A DNA stretch of 64,000 bases from Bradyrhizobium sp. CSS354 (GTDB taxonomy: Bacteria; Pseudomonadota; Alphaproteobacteria; Rhizobiales; Xanthobacteraceae): contig NZ_JAACFU010000012.1 of assembly GCF_029051725.1 (NCBI RefSeq), positions 62,001-126,000 on the forward strand, written 5' to 3'. The notes beneath the pieces were generated by a model. That model was not told where the DNA came from. It was given only the letters and a program-made list of their open reading frames with translations, and ran no database searches. Positions 1 to 8,849 of the stretch are shown one piece after another. The position numbers and the translations under genes were made by a program. Numbering within the stretch: position 1 is the first letter of the stretch; every line of letters starts with the position of its first letter.

Positions 1-304
1 GCACGAGATCGAGCCCGGGAAACTTGGCGCGCATATCCGCCACCGCGGCGAGATTCATCGAGGCATCCTCGCGGATCGCGGTGTGCGGGCAGCCGCCGGT
101 CTCGACCCCGGCAATGCGATCCGGCGTCAGCGAGCCCGAGCGTACCAGGAATTCCGCATCCCATTTGGTGTAGATGTCGTTGGTGATCGCGGCGATGTCG
201 TAGCGCTCGCGCATGGTCTTGCAGAGCAGGTCCATCAGCGCGGTCTTGCCCGATCCGACCGGACCGCCGACACCGACACGCAAGGGGCCGTGGGAAGTAG
301 GCAT
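1..304 (-). CDS. ureG: Urease accessory GTPase UreG (partial, C-terminus beyond left edge)
   Basis: SIMIBI-class GTPase that couples GTP hydrolysis to nickel delivery into apo-urease, acting with UreD, UreF and UreE in the cytoplasm. The first 101 codons are present. They show the P-loop GGPVGSGKT (residues 13-21) and the family Cys-Pro-His nickel-binding motif (C72-P73-H74 within GGCPHTAIRED). The ATG at 304 begins a normal UreG N-terminus. It is the last visible gene of the ure block and lies 160 bases beyond ureF, with a paired inverted repeat in the gap. The reading frame is intact to the window edge. Identity is certain by motif; the rest of the gene is outside the window. Confidence 0.97.
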   Translation of the reverse strand, partial: MPTSHGPLRVGVGGPVGSGKTALMDLLCKTMRERYDIAAITNDIYTKWDAEFLVRSGSLTPDRIAGVETGGCPHTAIREDASMNLAAVADMRAKFPGLDLV

Positions 305-316
305 TGAGTGTTTCCT

Positions 317-446
317 ATCGTCGTCCTGGCGAAAGCCAGGACCCATTACCACTGAACCCCGATTGTCACGGCACGCTGGAGCCACATCTGTGCATAGCCA
401 CGCGCACTCGTGGTTATGGGTCCTGGCTTTCGCCAGGACGACGATG
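317..446. repeat. Paired intergenic inverted repeat, family A (ureF-ureG gap)
   Basis: Two arms of about 36 bases, at 317-352 and 410-446, are inverted copies of each other and enclose about 57 unrelated bases. Each arm contains its own palindrome GTCCTGGC-GAAA-GCCAGGAC. Related pairs recur in this window near 49182-49310, 54144-54293 and 61680-61803. The arrangement resembles REP/BIME-type elements: non-coding, between genes of one operon, and able to fold as a long stem with cruciform tips in RNA. Confidence 0.85.
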
Positions 447-464
447 GAAAGCTGCGCACCCCGC

Positions 465-1187
465 TCATGACCGAAACAGCCGCGTATATTGCGTCTCGTG
501 CCGCAGGCTGGCGAGGTCGGCGCGAAACGTCGCGCCGCCGAGATCGTCCAGCGTCGCATTCAGCGCACGATTTGCAGTCCCGGCAACCGCGGCTTCCAGC
601 CTCACCAGCACGCGCTGGCTGTCGGTCTGGCCGAGCGGAACGAGCCGGCTGGCCGCGGAAATCCAGTTCGAGACCAGCGCATGCAGGAAGGCGTGCAGCG
701 TCGGCGCCAGCGGCACGCCGTGCATCGCGGCGACCACGCCAACAGCAACGGGATAGACCAACGGCGTGCGGCACGACGCAACCATGGCATCCAGCCCGTC
801 GGCATCCCACGCGGCGCGGGCGATGTCGATGAAGGCACGGCCCTGCGATGTCGTCTCCAGCTGCCGCTCGCGCGACGGCACGAAGGCCGCGGCGAGCTCG
901 GCGATATCGCTCAAGGTGTCGCCCTCGCCCGCTTCAGTGGCGCGATAGGCGTGGACCAGAAAGGTCGCATCGCAGAAGCCCGAGCCATCGCGAAGCATCG
1001 CATCGAGCCAGTCCGCCAGCGACGCGGTGTCGGTGATGTCGCCGGCCTCGACCGCCCATTCGATGCCGCTCGAGTAGGAAAAGCCCCCGACGGGAAACGC
1101 GGGCGACAGCCAGGTCATCAGCCGGTACAGCGCCGCCGCCTCGCGCTCCGCGAGGTCGCGGGCCGCGACCGGCTCATTTGTGGTCAT
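465..1187 (-). CDS. ureF: Urease accessory protein UreF
   Basis: All-helical accessory protein of about 240 residues that binds UreD and UreG during nickel loading of urease. The sequence has the family start region (LYRLMTWLSPAFPVGGFSYSSGIE) and a typical UreF body. The frame stays open far upstream through the His-rich end of ureE, giving a low-complexity Met/Thr-rich extension that is an artefact of the CAT/ATG-rich DNA. The ATG at 1187 (or 1193) fits the family length and overlaps the ureE stop by about 14 bases, suggesting translational coupling. Identity is firm; the start is uncertain by two codons. Confidence 0.93.
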   Translation of the reverse strand: MTTNEPVAARDLAEREAAALYRLMTWLSPAFPVGGFSYSSGIEWAVEAGDITDTASLADWLDAMLRDGSGFCDATFLVHAYRATEAGEGDTLSDIAELAAAFVPSRERQLETTSQGRAFIDIARAAWDADGLDAMVASCRTPLVYPVAVGVVAAMHGVPLAPTLHAFLHALVSNWISAASRLVPLGQTDSQRVLVRLEAAVAGTANRALNATLDDLGGATFRADLASLRHETQYTRLFRS

Positions 1188-1800
1188 GAGCATGCTTGTG
1201 GCCGTGGTCATGGTCGGGGTGATCGCAATGCTCGTCGTGGTGGTGATGGTGAGCGTGACCGTCGCCATGTGCGGCATGACCATGGTGGTGATCATGACCG
1301 TGATGATCATGATGATCATCGTGGCCATGATCGTGATGCGCGTGGTCGTCGTGTCCATGGGCATGACCGGCATCGGCATAGGCGCCGCCCTCGGGATCGA
1401 ACGGCGCCTCGATCTCGATCACGCGCGCGCCGAGGCCCTTCACCATGGCTTCGATGACGTGGTCGCGGCGGATGCGCAGGCCCTTGGCCATGATCTGCGT
1501 CGGCAGATGGCGATTGCCGAGATGCCAGCCGACGCGAATGAGGTGGTGCGGATCGTGGCCGCGGATCTCAAGCAGCGGCTCGGGTGCCGCGACCACTTCC
1601 ACCAGGCGGCCATCCTCCAGCACCAGCGCATCGCCGCCGCGCAGCGCGACGGCATTCTCCAGGTCGAGCAGGAACTCGAGCCCCCGCGTCCCCGTCATCG
1701 CCATGCGGCGGCGGTGTCGATCGTCGAAATCGAGCACGACCGTATCCGCCGGCGCTTCCGCGAAGCGGTGTTGTCCCCTGACCTGCGTCGCCCGGATCAT
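1174..1800 (-). CDS. ureE: Urease accessory nickel chaperone UreE with long His-rich tail
   Basis: Cytoplasmic nickel-binding metallochaperone, 208 residues. The N-terminal peptide-binding-like domain and the central metal-binding domain (GWHLGNRHLPTQI, followed by the RRDHVIEAM region) match UreE. The last 63 or so residues are an extreme His/Asp/Gly tail in which about half of the residues are histidine, with one Cys. Klebsiella UreE also carries a His-rich tail, but this one is unusually long and suggests nickel storage as well as delivery. The start lies 14 bases after the ABM-domain gene, and the end overlaps ureF. Confidence 0.96.
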   Translation of the reverse strand: MIRATQVRGQHRFAEAPADTVVLDFDDRHRRRMAMTGTRGLEFLLDLENAVALRGGDALVLEDGRLVEVVAAPEPLLEIRGHDPHHLIRVGWHLGNRHLPTQIMAKGLRIRRDHVIEAMVKGLGARVIEIEAPFDPEGGAYADAGHAHGHDDHAHHDHGHDDHHDHHGHDHHHGHAAHGDGHAHHHHHDEHCDHPDHDHGHKHAHDHK

Positions 1801-1814
1801 GCGCTTTTACCCCG

Positions 1815-2114
1815 TTACCGTGTCTCGACCTTCTCGGGCGTGATCACTTCGATTTTTGGCGGCGCCGTAAAACACTTCACCGCGACGCGGCCGAACGTCT
1901 TCATGTGCTCCATGGCGCGATGCGGCACCAGCGCCTCGGCATTCTCCCACTGCTCGACGAACACCATCTTGGCGGGATCGGTGACGCTCTCGTGCAAATC
2001 ATAGGCGATATTGCCGGGCTCTTTCCGCGTCTCCTTGATGCAGGCAGTGGCAGCTGCAATGAATTCGGCGCGCGTTTCGGGCTTGATGGTCAAGGTGGCG
2101 ACGACGTAGATCAC
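1815..2114 (-). CDS. Antibiotic biosynthesis monooxygenase (ABM)-domain small protein
   Basis: A 99-residue protein that looks like one complete ABM/YgiN-type ferredoxin-like barrel: it starts MIYVVATLTIKPETRAEF and has the conserved VFVEQWENAEAL strand-helix and the HMKTF region. Such proteins are dimeric and include quinol monooxygenases, heme oxygenase-like enzymes and proteins of unknown substrate. It lies between ureC and ureE, co-directional with both, 14 bases before ureE and 142 bases after ureC, so it is probably cotranscribed. No ABM protein has a known role in urease maturation, so the link is positional only. Family certain, function unknown. Confidence 0.85.
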   Translation of the reverse strand: MIYVVATLTIKPETRAEFIAAATACIKETRKEPGNIAYDLHESVTDPAKMVFVEQWENAEALVPHRAMEHMKTFGRVAVKCFTAPPKIEVITPEKVETR

Positions 2115-2256
2115 GAGAAATCCTCCCGGCTTTTCTTCTGGGCTTCAGATACCCGGCGGGACCTTAGACCAGGCGGGATCGAACGCAAAACCCGGAAAAG
2201 CGGCCCCCGGATATGCGACCAAGACATGGTCCGGAGACATGGGTTGAGGCGCTATT

Positions 2257-3972
<1,716 letters not shown>

Positions 3973-4009
3973 CACAAGCCCCGTTTGCGTTTGAATGTTG
4001 GATCGGCGC

Positions 4010-4549
4010 TCACAGCGAGGTCCTCGCTGTAAGCACCATGTCGTCGAATGTCGTATCGATCCAAGAGTTGTCGCCGCGGCAACCGGCGACAACCTGCTCG
4101 GCCCAGTCGGTGTAATCGACGAGGTCGTCACGTTCCTCGGCCGTCGGATCGGAATGTACGCGCGCGCCGATATTACTGATCTTGTCGGCGATCTTGATCA
4201 GCCTGGCGCCAGCCGATTTTTTCGGTGCGTCGAGCACCTGACGCCGCCGCCGCTCCGGCTTAGGCAGGCTCATATCGTCGGTGCATTCCTCGACAAGCGA
4301 CGCGACACGGTCGGAGAATTTTTGCGCGAGCTCCTCGCGCGTGGTGTCGGTGTCCTCGATCGCATCATGCAGCCAGCCGGCTGCAACAAGTTCGGCGTCG
4401 GCGCCGTCGGTCGCGGTGGCAAGCAGGTTCGCGACCTCGGCGAGGTGGTTGATGTAAGGCTCATGACCGCGGCCCTTGCGCGCCATCCCGTTGTGACGGC
4501 GCGCGGCGAGCTCGGCGGCTTCGGAGACGAGGCGGACAGGTGACAGCAT
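4010..4549 (-). CDS. HD-domain protein, small alarmone hydrolase (Mesh1/SpoT-HD)-like
   Basis: A 179-residue single-domain protein. The motif series matches the SpoT/Mesh1 hydrolase fold: H19 with a basic run (RRHNGMARKGRG), PYINHL with H35, LHDAIEDTDTT (H61-D62, E65-D66), and a later KIADKISNI corresponding to the KLADKL-N motif. Family knowledge suggests Mn-dependent removal of pyrophosphate from (p)ppGpp or a related nucleotide; no synthetase or TGS/ACT domain is present. It has a strong ribosome binding site (GGAGGA about 7 bases before the ATG at 4549). It lies between ureB and ureC, 57 bases after the former and 37 before the latter, so it should be cotranscribed with urease. The substrate is not proven. 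Confidence 0.88.
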   Translation of the reverse strand: MLSPVRLVSEAAELAARRHNGMARKGRGHEPYINHLAEVANLLATATDGADAELVAAGWLHDAIEDTDTTREELAQKFSDRVASLVEECTDDMSLPKPERRRRQVLDAPKKSAGARLIKIADKISNIGARVHSDPTAEERDDLVDYTDWAEQVVAGCRGDNSWIDTTFDDMVLTARTSL

Positions 4550-4606
4550 GGCAAAGTCCTCCGTTTTCGCCTCAACCGTGCCGCGCCACGCTCGTTCCTG
4601 TGGAAT

Positions 4607-4912
4607 TCACAGCTTCCCCATCACGTCGCCGCGGAATCCGTAGATGGTCTTCTTCCCGGCCACCGCGACGAGCTGAACGTCGCGGGTCTGGCCCGGCTCG
4701 AAGCGAACCGCGGTGCCGGCGGCGATGTCGAGGCGCATGCCGCGGGCCTTCTTGCGGTCGAACTTCAGGGCCGGGTTGGTCTCGAAGAAATGGTAATGCG
4801 AGCCGACCTGGATCGGACGGTCTCCGGTGTTGGCAACCGTCAGCGTCACCGTCTTGCGGCCGGCGTTGAGCTCGATCTCGCCGTCCTGGATGAAGAGTTC
4901 GCCGGGGATCAT
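4607..4912 (-). CDS. ureB: Urease subunit beta UreB
   Basis: Structural non-catalytic subunit of the urease (alpha-beta-gamma)3 assembly, 101 residues. It begins MIPGELFIQDGEIELNAGR and carries the diagnostic VGSHYHFFETNPAL and YGFRGDVMGKL segments. The frame is open for 11 codons further upstream, but these lie in an intergenic repeat arm; the ATG at 4912 matches the family start. It lies between ureA and the HD-domain gene. Confidence 0.98.
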   Translation of the reverse strand: MIPGELFIQDGEIELNAGRKTVTLTVANTGDRPIQVGSHYHFFETNPALKFDRKKARGMRLDIAAGTAVRFEPGQTRDVQLVAVAGKKTIYGFRGDVMGKL

Positions 4913-4922
4913 TCTATCCTCC

Positions 4923-5015
4923 TCGTCATTCCGGGGCTCGCGCAACGAGAACCCGGAATCTCGATCAACAATTGCTGGAATCCGGGTTCGCCCTTCAGGC
5001 GCCCCGGAATGACGA
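4923..5015. repeat. Paired intergenic inverted repeat, family D (ureA-ureB gap)
   Basis: Arms beginning CGTCATTCCGGGG (near 4923) and ending CCCCGGAATGACG (near 5015) are inverted copies, with inner arms CCCGGAATCTC and GGAATCCGGGTT. This is another short REP-like element sitting inside an operon without coding capacity. It fills most of the 111-base gap between ureA and ureB. Confidence 0.75.
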
Positions 5016-5023
5016 ATTCAAAA

Positions 5024-5326
5024 CTACCTAATCGGTTCGTGCACGGTGACGAGCTTGGTGCCGTCCGGAAAGGTCGCCTCGACCTGGATGTCGTGGATCA
5101 TCTCGGGAATGCCCGGCATCACCTGGTCGCGGTTGAGGACCTGCGCGCCCGCCTGCATCAACTCGGCGACGGTGCGACCGTCCCGCGCGCCCTCGAGGAT
5201 GAAATCGGAGATGAGCGCGATCGCCTCGGGATGGTTGAGCTTGACGCCGCGATCCAGCCGGCGGCGGGCTACGATCGCCGCCATCGAGATCAGAAGCTTG
5301 TCCTTTTCGCGGGGAGACAGGTTCAT
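5024..5326 (-). CDS. ureA: Urease subunit gamma UreA
   Basis: Small structural subunit of urease, 100 residues. It has the conserved MNLSPREKDKLLISMAA start, the KLNHPEAIALISDFILEGARDG core and the DIQVEATFPDGTKLVTVHEPIR end, full length for the family. It lies 24 bases after ureD on the same strand and before ureB. Together with ureB and ureC it encodes a three-subunit bacterial urease. Confidence 0.99.
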   Translation of the reverse strand: MNLSPREKDKLLISMAAIVARRRLDRGVKLNHPEAIALISDFILEGARDGRTVAELMQAGAQVLNRDQVMPGIPEMIHDIQVEATFPDGTKLVTVHEPIR

Positions 5327-5350
5327 GCGAAATCTCTTCCGTTCACTTCG

Positions 5351-6181
5351 TCAATTCAACCAGAGTCGCGGTAGCGCCGCGCCGGTGCGCGCCAATACGG
5401 CCATCATGTCACCGCGCAAGCGCGCCGCATCTTGGGCACAGAACCGCGCCATTGCAAAGCCATTCCAGGCGGATATCCCGACCTCGCCGGCGAAGGATTC
5501 CGAGGCCTCGCGGAGACGCTCGATCAGGGCCTCGTCGCCGGGCACGATCAGCGCCGTGCCGATCGCAGCGCCGCCCTTGGCCACCGCCGATCGCGCAAGC
5601 TTGGCGCCGATATTGCCGTCCAGCCTGACGGTCTCGGCGAACACCAGCTTGCCGCCGCGACGCAGCCGCCAGCGGTCGACGAACTCGCCCTGCTCCATCC
5701 GTTCACCCATCGCGGTACGGCCGAACACCACGATCTCGCACAGCAGGAGCGAGGCAGTCGCATCGAGGTCTATGTCGAAGCGACGCCGCACGCGCGCCCG
5801 GTCGAACAGGATCGTCTCCTGCGGCAGCCAGCCGAGATGTGCGCCTGCGGCAACCTTCAGCGCTATATTGAGCTCCGCCGCCTGCCCTGGCGCGCGGTAA
5901 ACCTTTTCGGCGGCCGCCGTCGTCAACGTCAGCTTCGCACCATCTGCGGCCGCGATCTCGATGTCGAAGCGGTCGCCGCCGGCGACACCACCGGCCGTGT
6001 TGACGAACACGCCGGACAGACCCTCGTCCTCCGGCGAAGGGAAGCGCACGCGTAGGGAGCCGGACTCATGCAAGATCCCGCGACGTGTCACACCGTCGCG
6101 CGCGTGAACGTCGAAGCGCACCGCGCCGCGGGCACGGTTGGCGTCGAACACCGAAGATGTCGCTAAAACGTCGCTGCGCAT
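5351..6181 (-). CDS. ureD: Urease accessory protein UreD
   Basis: Scaffold protein (also called UreH) that binds apo-urease with UreF and UreG and channels nickel to the active site, about 276 residues. Family segments seen are GVFVNTAGGVAGGDRFDIEI, the AAEKVYRAPG strand, WLPQETILFDRARVRR and EIVVFGRTAMGE. The longest frame extends 47 codons upstream into poor, Arg-rich sequence next to urtE; the ATG at 6181 restores the usual length. It is the first ure gene after the urea transporter, only 32 bases from the urtE stop. Confidence 0.95.
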   Translation of the reverse strand: MRSDVLATSSVFDANRARGAVRFDVHARDGVTRRGILHESGSLRVRFPSPEDEGLSGVFVNTAGGVAGGDRFDIEIAAADGAKLTLTTAAAEKVYRAPGQAAELNIALKVAAGAHLGWLPQETILFDRARVRRRFDIDLDATASLLLCEIVVFGRTAMGERMEQGEFVDRWRLRRGGKLVFAETVRLDGNIGAKLARSAVAKGGAAIGTALIVPGDEALIERLREASESFAGEVGISAWNGFAMARFCAQDAARLRGDMMAVLARTGAALPRLWLN

Positions 6182-6213
6182 CCGCCTCCCCAGCCGGTCG
6201 CGGCAGAATGTGC

Positions 6214-6909
6214 CTACAGCGCCATCTGGCGGCTGATTTCGCTCGCGTCGAGATTGGAGCGGTCGCAGGTGAACTTCACCGCGCCGCGATCCATCACCGC
6301 AAAACTGTCGCCGAGTTCGCAAGCAAAGTCGAGATATTGTTCGACCAGCACGATAGCGATGTTGCCGAGGTTGCGCAGGTATGAGATGGCACGGCCGATG
6401 TCCTTGATGATCGAGGGCTGGATGCCCTCGGTCGGCTCGTCGAGCAGCAGCAGCTTTGGCCGCATCACCAGCGCGCGCCCGATCGCGAGCTGTTGCTGCT
6501 GGCCGCCGGAGAGATCGCCGCCGCGTCGTCCGAGCATGGATTGCAGCACCGGGAATAGCGAGTACACGTCGTCCGGAATGTGCTTGTCCTCGCGCCTGAG
6601 CGGGCCGAAGCCGGTCTTGAGGTTTTCCTCGACTGTCAGAAGCGGAAAGATTTCGCGGCCTTGCGGCACGAAGCCGATGCCCTTGCGCGCACGCTCATAG
6701 GGCTTCAGGCCCGTGATATCGCTGCCGTCGAGGACGATCGCGCCCGACGAGATCGGGTACTGCCCGACCATGGCGCGCAGGAGCGAGGTCTTGCCGACGC
6801 CGTTGCGCCCGAGCACGCAAGTGACCTTGCCGGGCTCGGCCGCGATCGAGACGCCGCGCAGCGCCTGCGCCGCGCCGTAGAACAGGTTGATGTCCTTGAC
6901 CTCAAGCAT
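6214..6909 (-). CDS. urtE: Urea ABC transporter ATP-binding protein UrtE
   Basis: Second nucleotide-binding subunit of the high-affinity urea importer, a branched-chain amino acid-type (LivF-like) ATPase, 231 residues. Walker A GRNGVGKT is at residues 34-41, followed by the signature LSGGQQQQ, Walker B LLLLDEPTEG and the switch His region VLVEQYLDFA. It starts 3 bases after the urtD stop and ends 32 bases before ureD, placing transporter and enzyme in one transcription unit. The transporter linkage to urease genes makes urea, not amino acids, the expected cargo. Confidence 0.97.
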   Translation of the reverse strand: MLEVKDINLFYGAAQALRGVSIAAEPGKVTCVLGRNGVGKTSLLRAMVGQYPISSGAIVLDGSDITGLKPYERARKGIGFVPQGREIFPLLTVEENLKTGFGPLRREDKHIPDDVYSLFPVLQSMLGRRGGDLSGGQQQQLAIGRALVMRPKLLLLDEPTEGIQPSIIKDIGRAISYLRNLGNIAIVLVEQYLDFACELGDSFAVMDRGAVKFTCDRSNLDASEISRQMAL

Positions 6910-6912
6910 CGC

Positions 6913-7674
6913 TCAGCGCCCCAGATAGACTTCGATGACCCGCTCGTTGGACGAGACCTGGTCGATGGTGCCTTCCGCGAGCACGGTACCCTCGTGCAGG
7001 CAAGTGACCTTGACGCCGAGCTCGCGCACGAACGTCATATCGTGTTCGACCACCATCACGGTGTGGGTCTTGTTGATTTGCTTGAGCAGCTCGGCGGTGA
7101 GATGCGTCTCGACGTCGGTCATCCCGGCGACGGGCTCGTCGACGAGAAGCAGTTTCGGATCCTGGGCCAGCAGCATGCCGATCTCGAGCCACTGCTTCTG
7201 GCCGTGGCTGAGGCTGCCGGCGAGACGGCTGCGGGCATCGGTGAGGCGGATCGTCTCCAGCACCTTGTCGATCTGCTCGGATTCCGCCCGGCTACCGCGC
7301 CAGAACAGCGTACCCTTGACGCTGTGGTCGACATTGAGCGCGAGCAGCAAATTGTCCTGCACGGTCTGGCTCTCGAACACGGTCGGCTTCTGGAATTTGC
7401 GGCCGATGCCGAGTTCGGCGATGCGGGTCTCGTCCAGCCGCGTCAGATCGGTGACGCCGTCGAACAGCACGGTGCCTTCGTCGGGCTTGGTCTTGCCGGT
7501 GATGATGTCCATCATCGTGGTCTTGCCGGCGCCGTTCGGGCCGATGATGGCGCGCATCTCGCCGGGCTCGAGCGTCAGCGAGAGGTTGTTGATGGCGTGG
7601 AAGCCGTCGAACGAGACGTGCACGCCGTCGAGATAGAGCATCGCGGAGGTCGCGCGGGTGTCCATGACGTTCAT
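6913..7674 (-). CDS. urtD: Urea ABC transporter ATP-binding protein UrtD
   Basis: LivG-like ATPase of the urea importer, 253 residues from the ATG at 7674. It shows Walker A GPNGAGKT, an LSHGQKQW signature (a serine-histidine variant usual for UrtD), Walker B LLLVDEPVAGM and the switch VVEHDM. The start overlaps the urtC stop by 4 bases, a sign of translational coupling; the longer open frame upstream lies inside urtC and is rejected. It works as a heterodimer with UrtE. Confidence 0.96.
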   Translation of the reverse strand: MNVMDTRATSAMLYLDGVHVSFDGFHAINNLSLTLEPGEMRAIIGPNGAGKTTMMDIITGKTKPDEGTVLFDGVTDLTRLDETRIAELGIGRKFQKPTVFESQTVQDNLLLALNVDHSVKGTLFWRGSRAESEQIDKVLETIRLTDARSRLAGSLSHGQKQWLEIGMLLAQDPKLLLVDEPVAGMTDVETHLTAELLKQINKTHTVMVVEHDMTFVRELGVKVTCLHEGTVLAEGTIDQVSSNERVIEVYLGR

Positions 7675-8849
7675 TGCGCTTCCTCCGCCATTTTGGCTTC
7701 GGTGACGCCGTCCTCGGCCGCGGCGCTCGTAGTTTTCTCCGCGAGGCGCCTTTCCTTCGACGAGTCCCACCAGGCGTTGAAAGTGCCGACGATACCCTTG
7801 GGCAGCAGCAGCGTCACCAGGATGAACATGGCACCCAGCATGAACAGCCAGTAGGGCGCAAGCATGCCGGAGGTGAAGAACGTTTTCGCGTAGTTGACGA
7901 CGACCGCGCCAAGCGCAGCGCCGACCAGCGTACCGCGGCCCCCGACCGCAACCCAGATCACCGCCTCGATCGAATTGCCCGGAGCGAATTCGCTCGGGTT
8001 GATGATGCCGACCTGTGGTACATAGAGCGCGCCGGCGACGCCAGCCATGCAGGCCGACACCGTGAACACGAACAGCTTGTAGGATTCGACGCGGTAGCCA
8101 AGGAAGCGCGTGCGCGATTCCGCATCGCGCACGGCGATCAGCACCTTGCCGAGCTTGGACGAGACGATGGCGCGGCAGATCAGGAAACCGGCGATCAGCG
8201 CCAGGCAGCTCAGCGCGAACAGCGCAGCACGCGTGCCCTCGGCCTGCACGTTGAAGCCCAAAATGTCCTTGAAGTCGGTCATGCCGTTGTTGCCGCCGAA
8301 GCCGAAATCATTGCGGAAGAAGGCGAGCAGCAGTGCATAGGTCATCGCCTGCGTGATGATCGACAGATACACGCCCGTGACGCGGGATCGGAAGGCGAGC
8401 CAGCCGAAGCAAAAGGCCAGCAGCCCCGGCACGATCAGCACCATCAGCGCGGCAAACCAGAACATGTCGAAGCCGTACCAGTACCAGGGCAGCTTCGAAT
8501 AGTTCAGGAACACCATGAAGTCCGGCAGAATCGGGTTGCCGTAGACGCCGCGGCTGCCGATCTGCCGCATCAGATACATGCCCATCGCGTAGCCGCCGAG
8601 CGCGAAGAAGGCGCCATGGCCGAGCGAGAGGATGCCGCAATAGCCCCAGATCAGGTCGATCGAGAGCGCCAGGATGGCGTAGCAGACATATTTGCCCCAG
8701 AGCGCGACGAGATAGGTCGGTACTTGCAGGAATGAGCCCGCGGGCAGCAGCAGGTTGGAGAGCGGGATGAGGATGCCGCAGGCCACGACGACGGCAAGGA
8801 AGATCGTCGCGCCGCGGTCCAGCGATCGCGTCAGCATGTGAGGGGTCAT
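7671..8849 (-). CDS. urtC: Urea ABC transporter permease UrtC
   Basis: LivM-type integral membrane permease of the urea importer, 392 residues with about ten hydrophobic segments. It contains the conserved GYCGILSLGHGAFFALGGYAMGMYLM region and AVGGRGTLVGAALGA near the C-terminus, followed by a charged Ala/Glu-rich cytoplasmic tail. The start overlaps the urtB stop by 4 bases. It pairs with UrtB to form the channel. Confidence 0.97.
   Translation of the reverse strand: MTPHMLTRSLDRGATIFLAVVVACGILIPLSNLLLPAGSFLQVPTYLVALWGKYVCYAILALSIDLIWGYCGILSLGHGAFFALGGYAMGMYLMRQIGSRGVYGNPILPDFMVFLNYSKLPWYWYGFDMFWFAALMVLIVPGLLAFCFGWLAFRSRVTGVYLSIITQAMTYALLLAFFRNDFGFGGNNGMTDFKDILGFNVQAEGTRAALFALSCLALIAGFLICRAIVSSKLGKVLIAVRDAESRTRFLGYRVESYKLFVFTVSACMAGVAGALYVPQVGIINPSEFAPGNSIEAVIWVAVGGRGTLVGAALGAVVVNYAKTFFTSGMLAPYWLFMLGAMFILVTLLLPKGIVGTFNAWWDSSKERRLAEKTTSAAAEDGVTEAKMAEEAQ

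Noticed and set aside
317..446. Possible CRISPR-like repeats
   Set aside because: Only two arms, inverted rather than direct, with no regular spacers and no cas genes anywhere in the window.
1180..2004. Plus-strand frame rich in Met/Val across ureE
   Set aside because: It arises from reading the CAT-repeat His-rich tract of ureE on the opposite strand.
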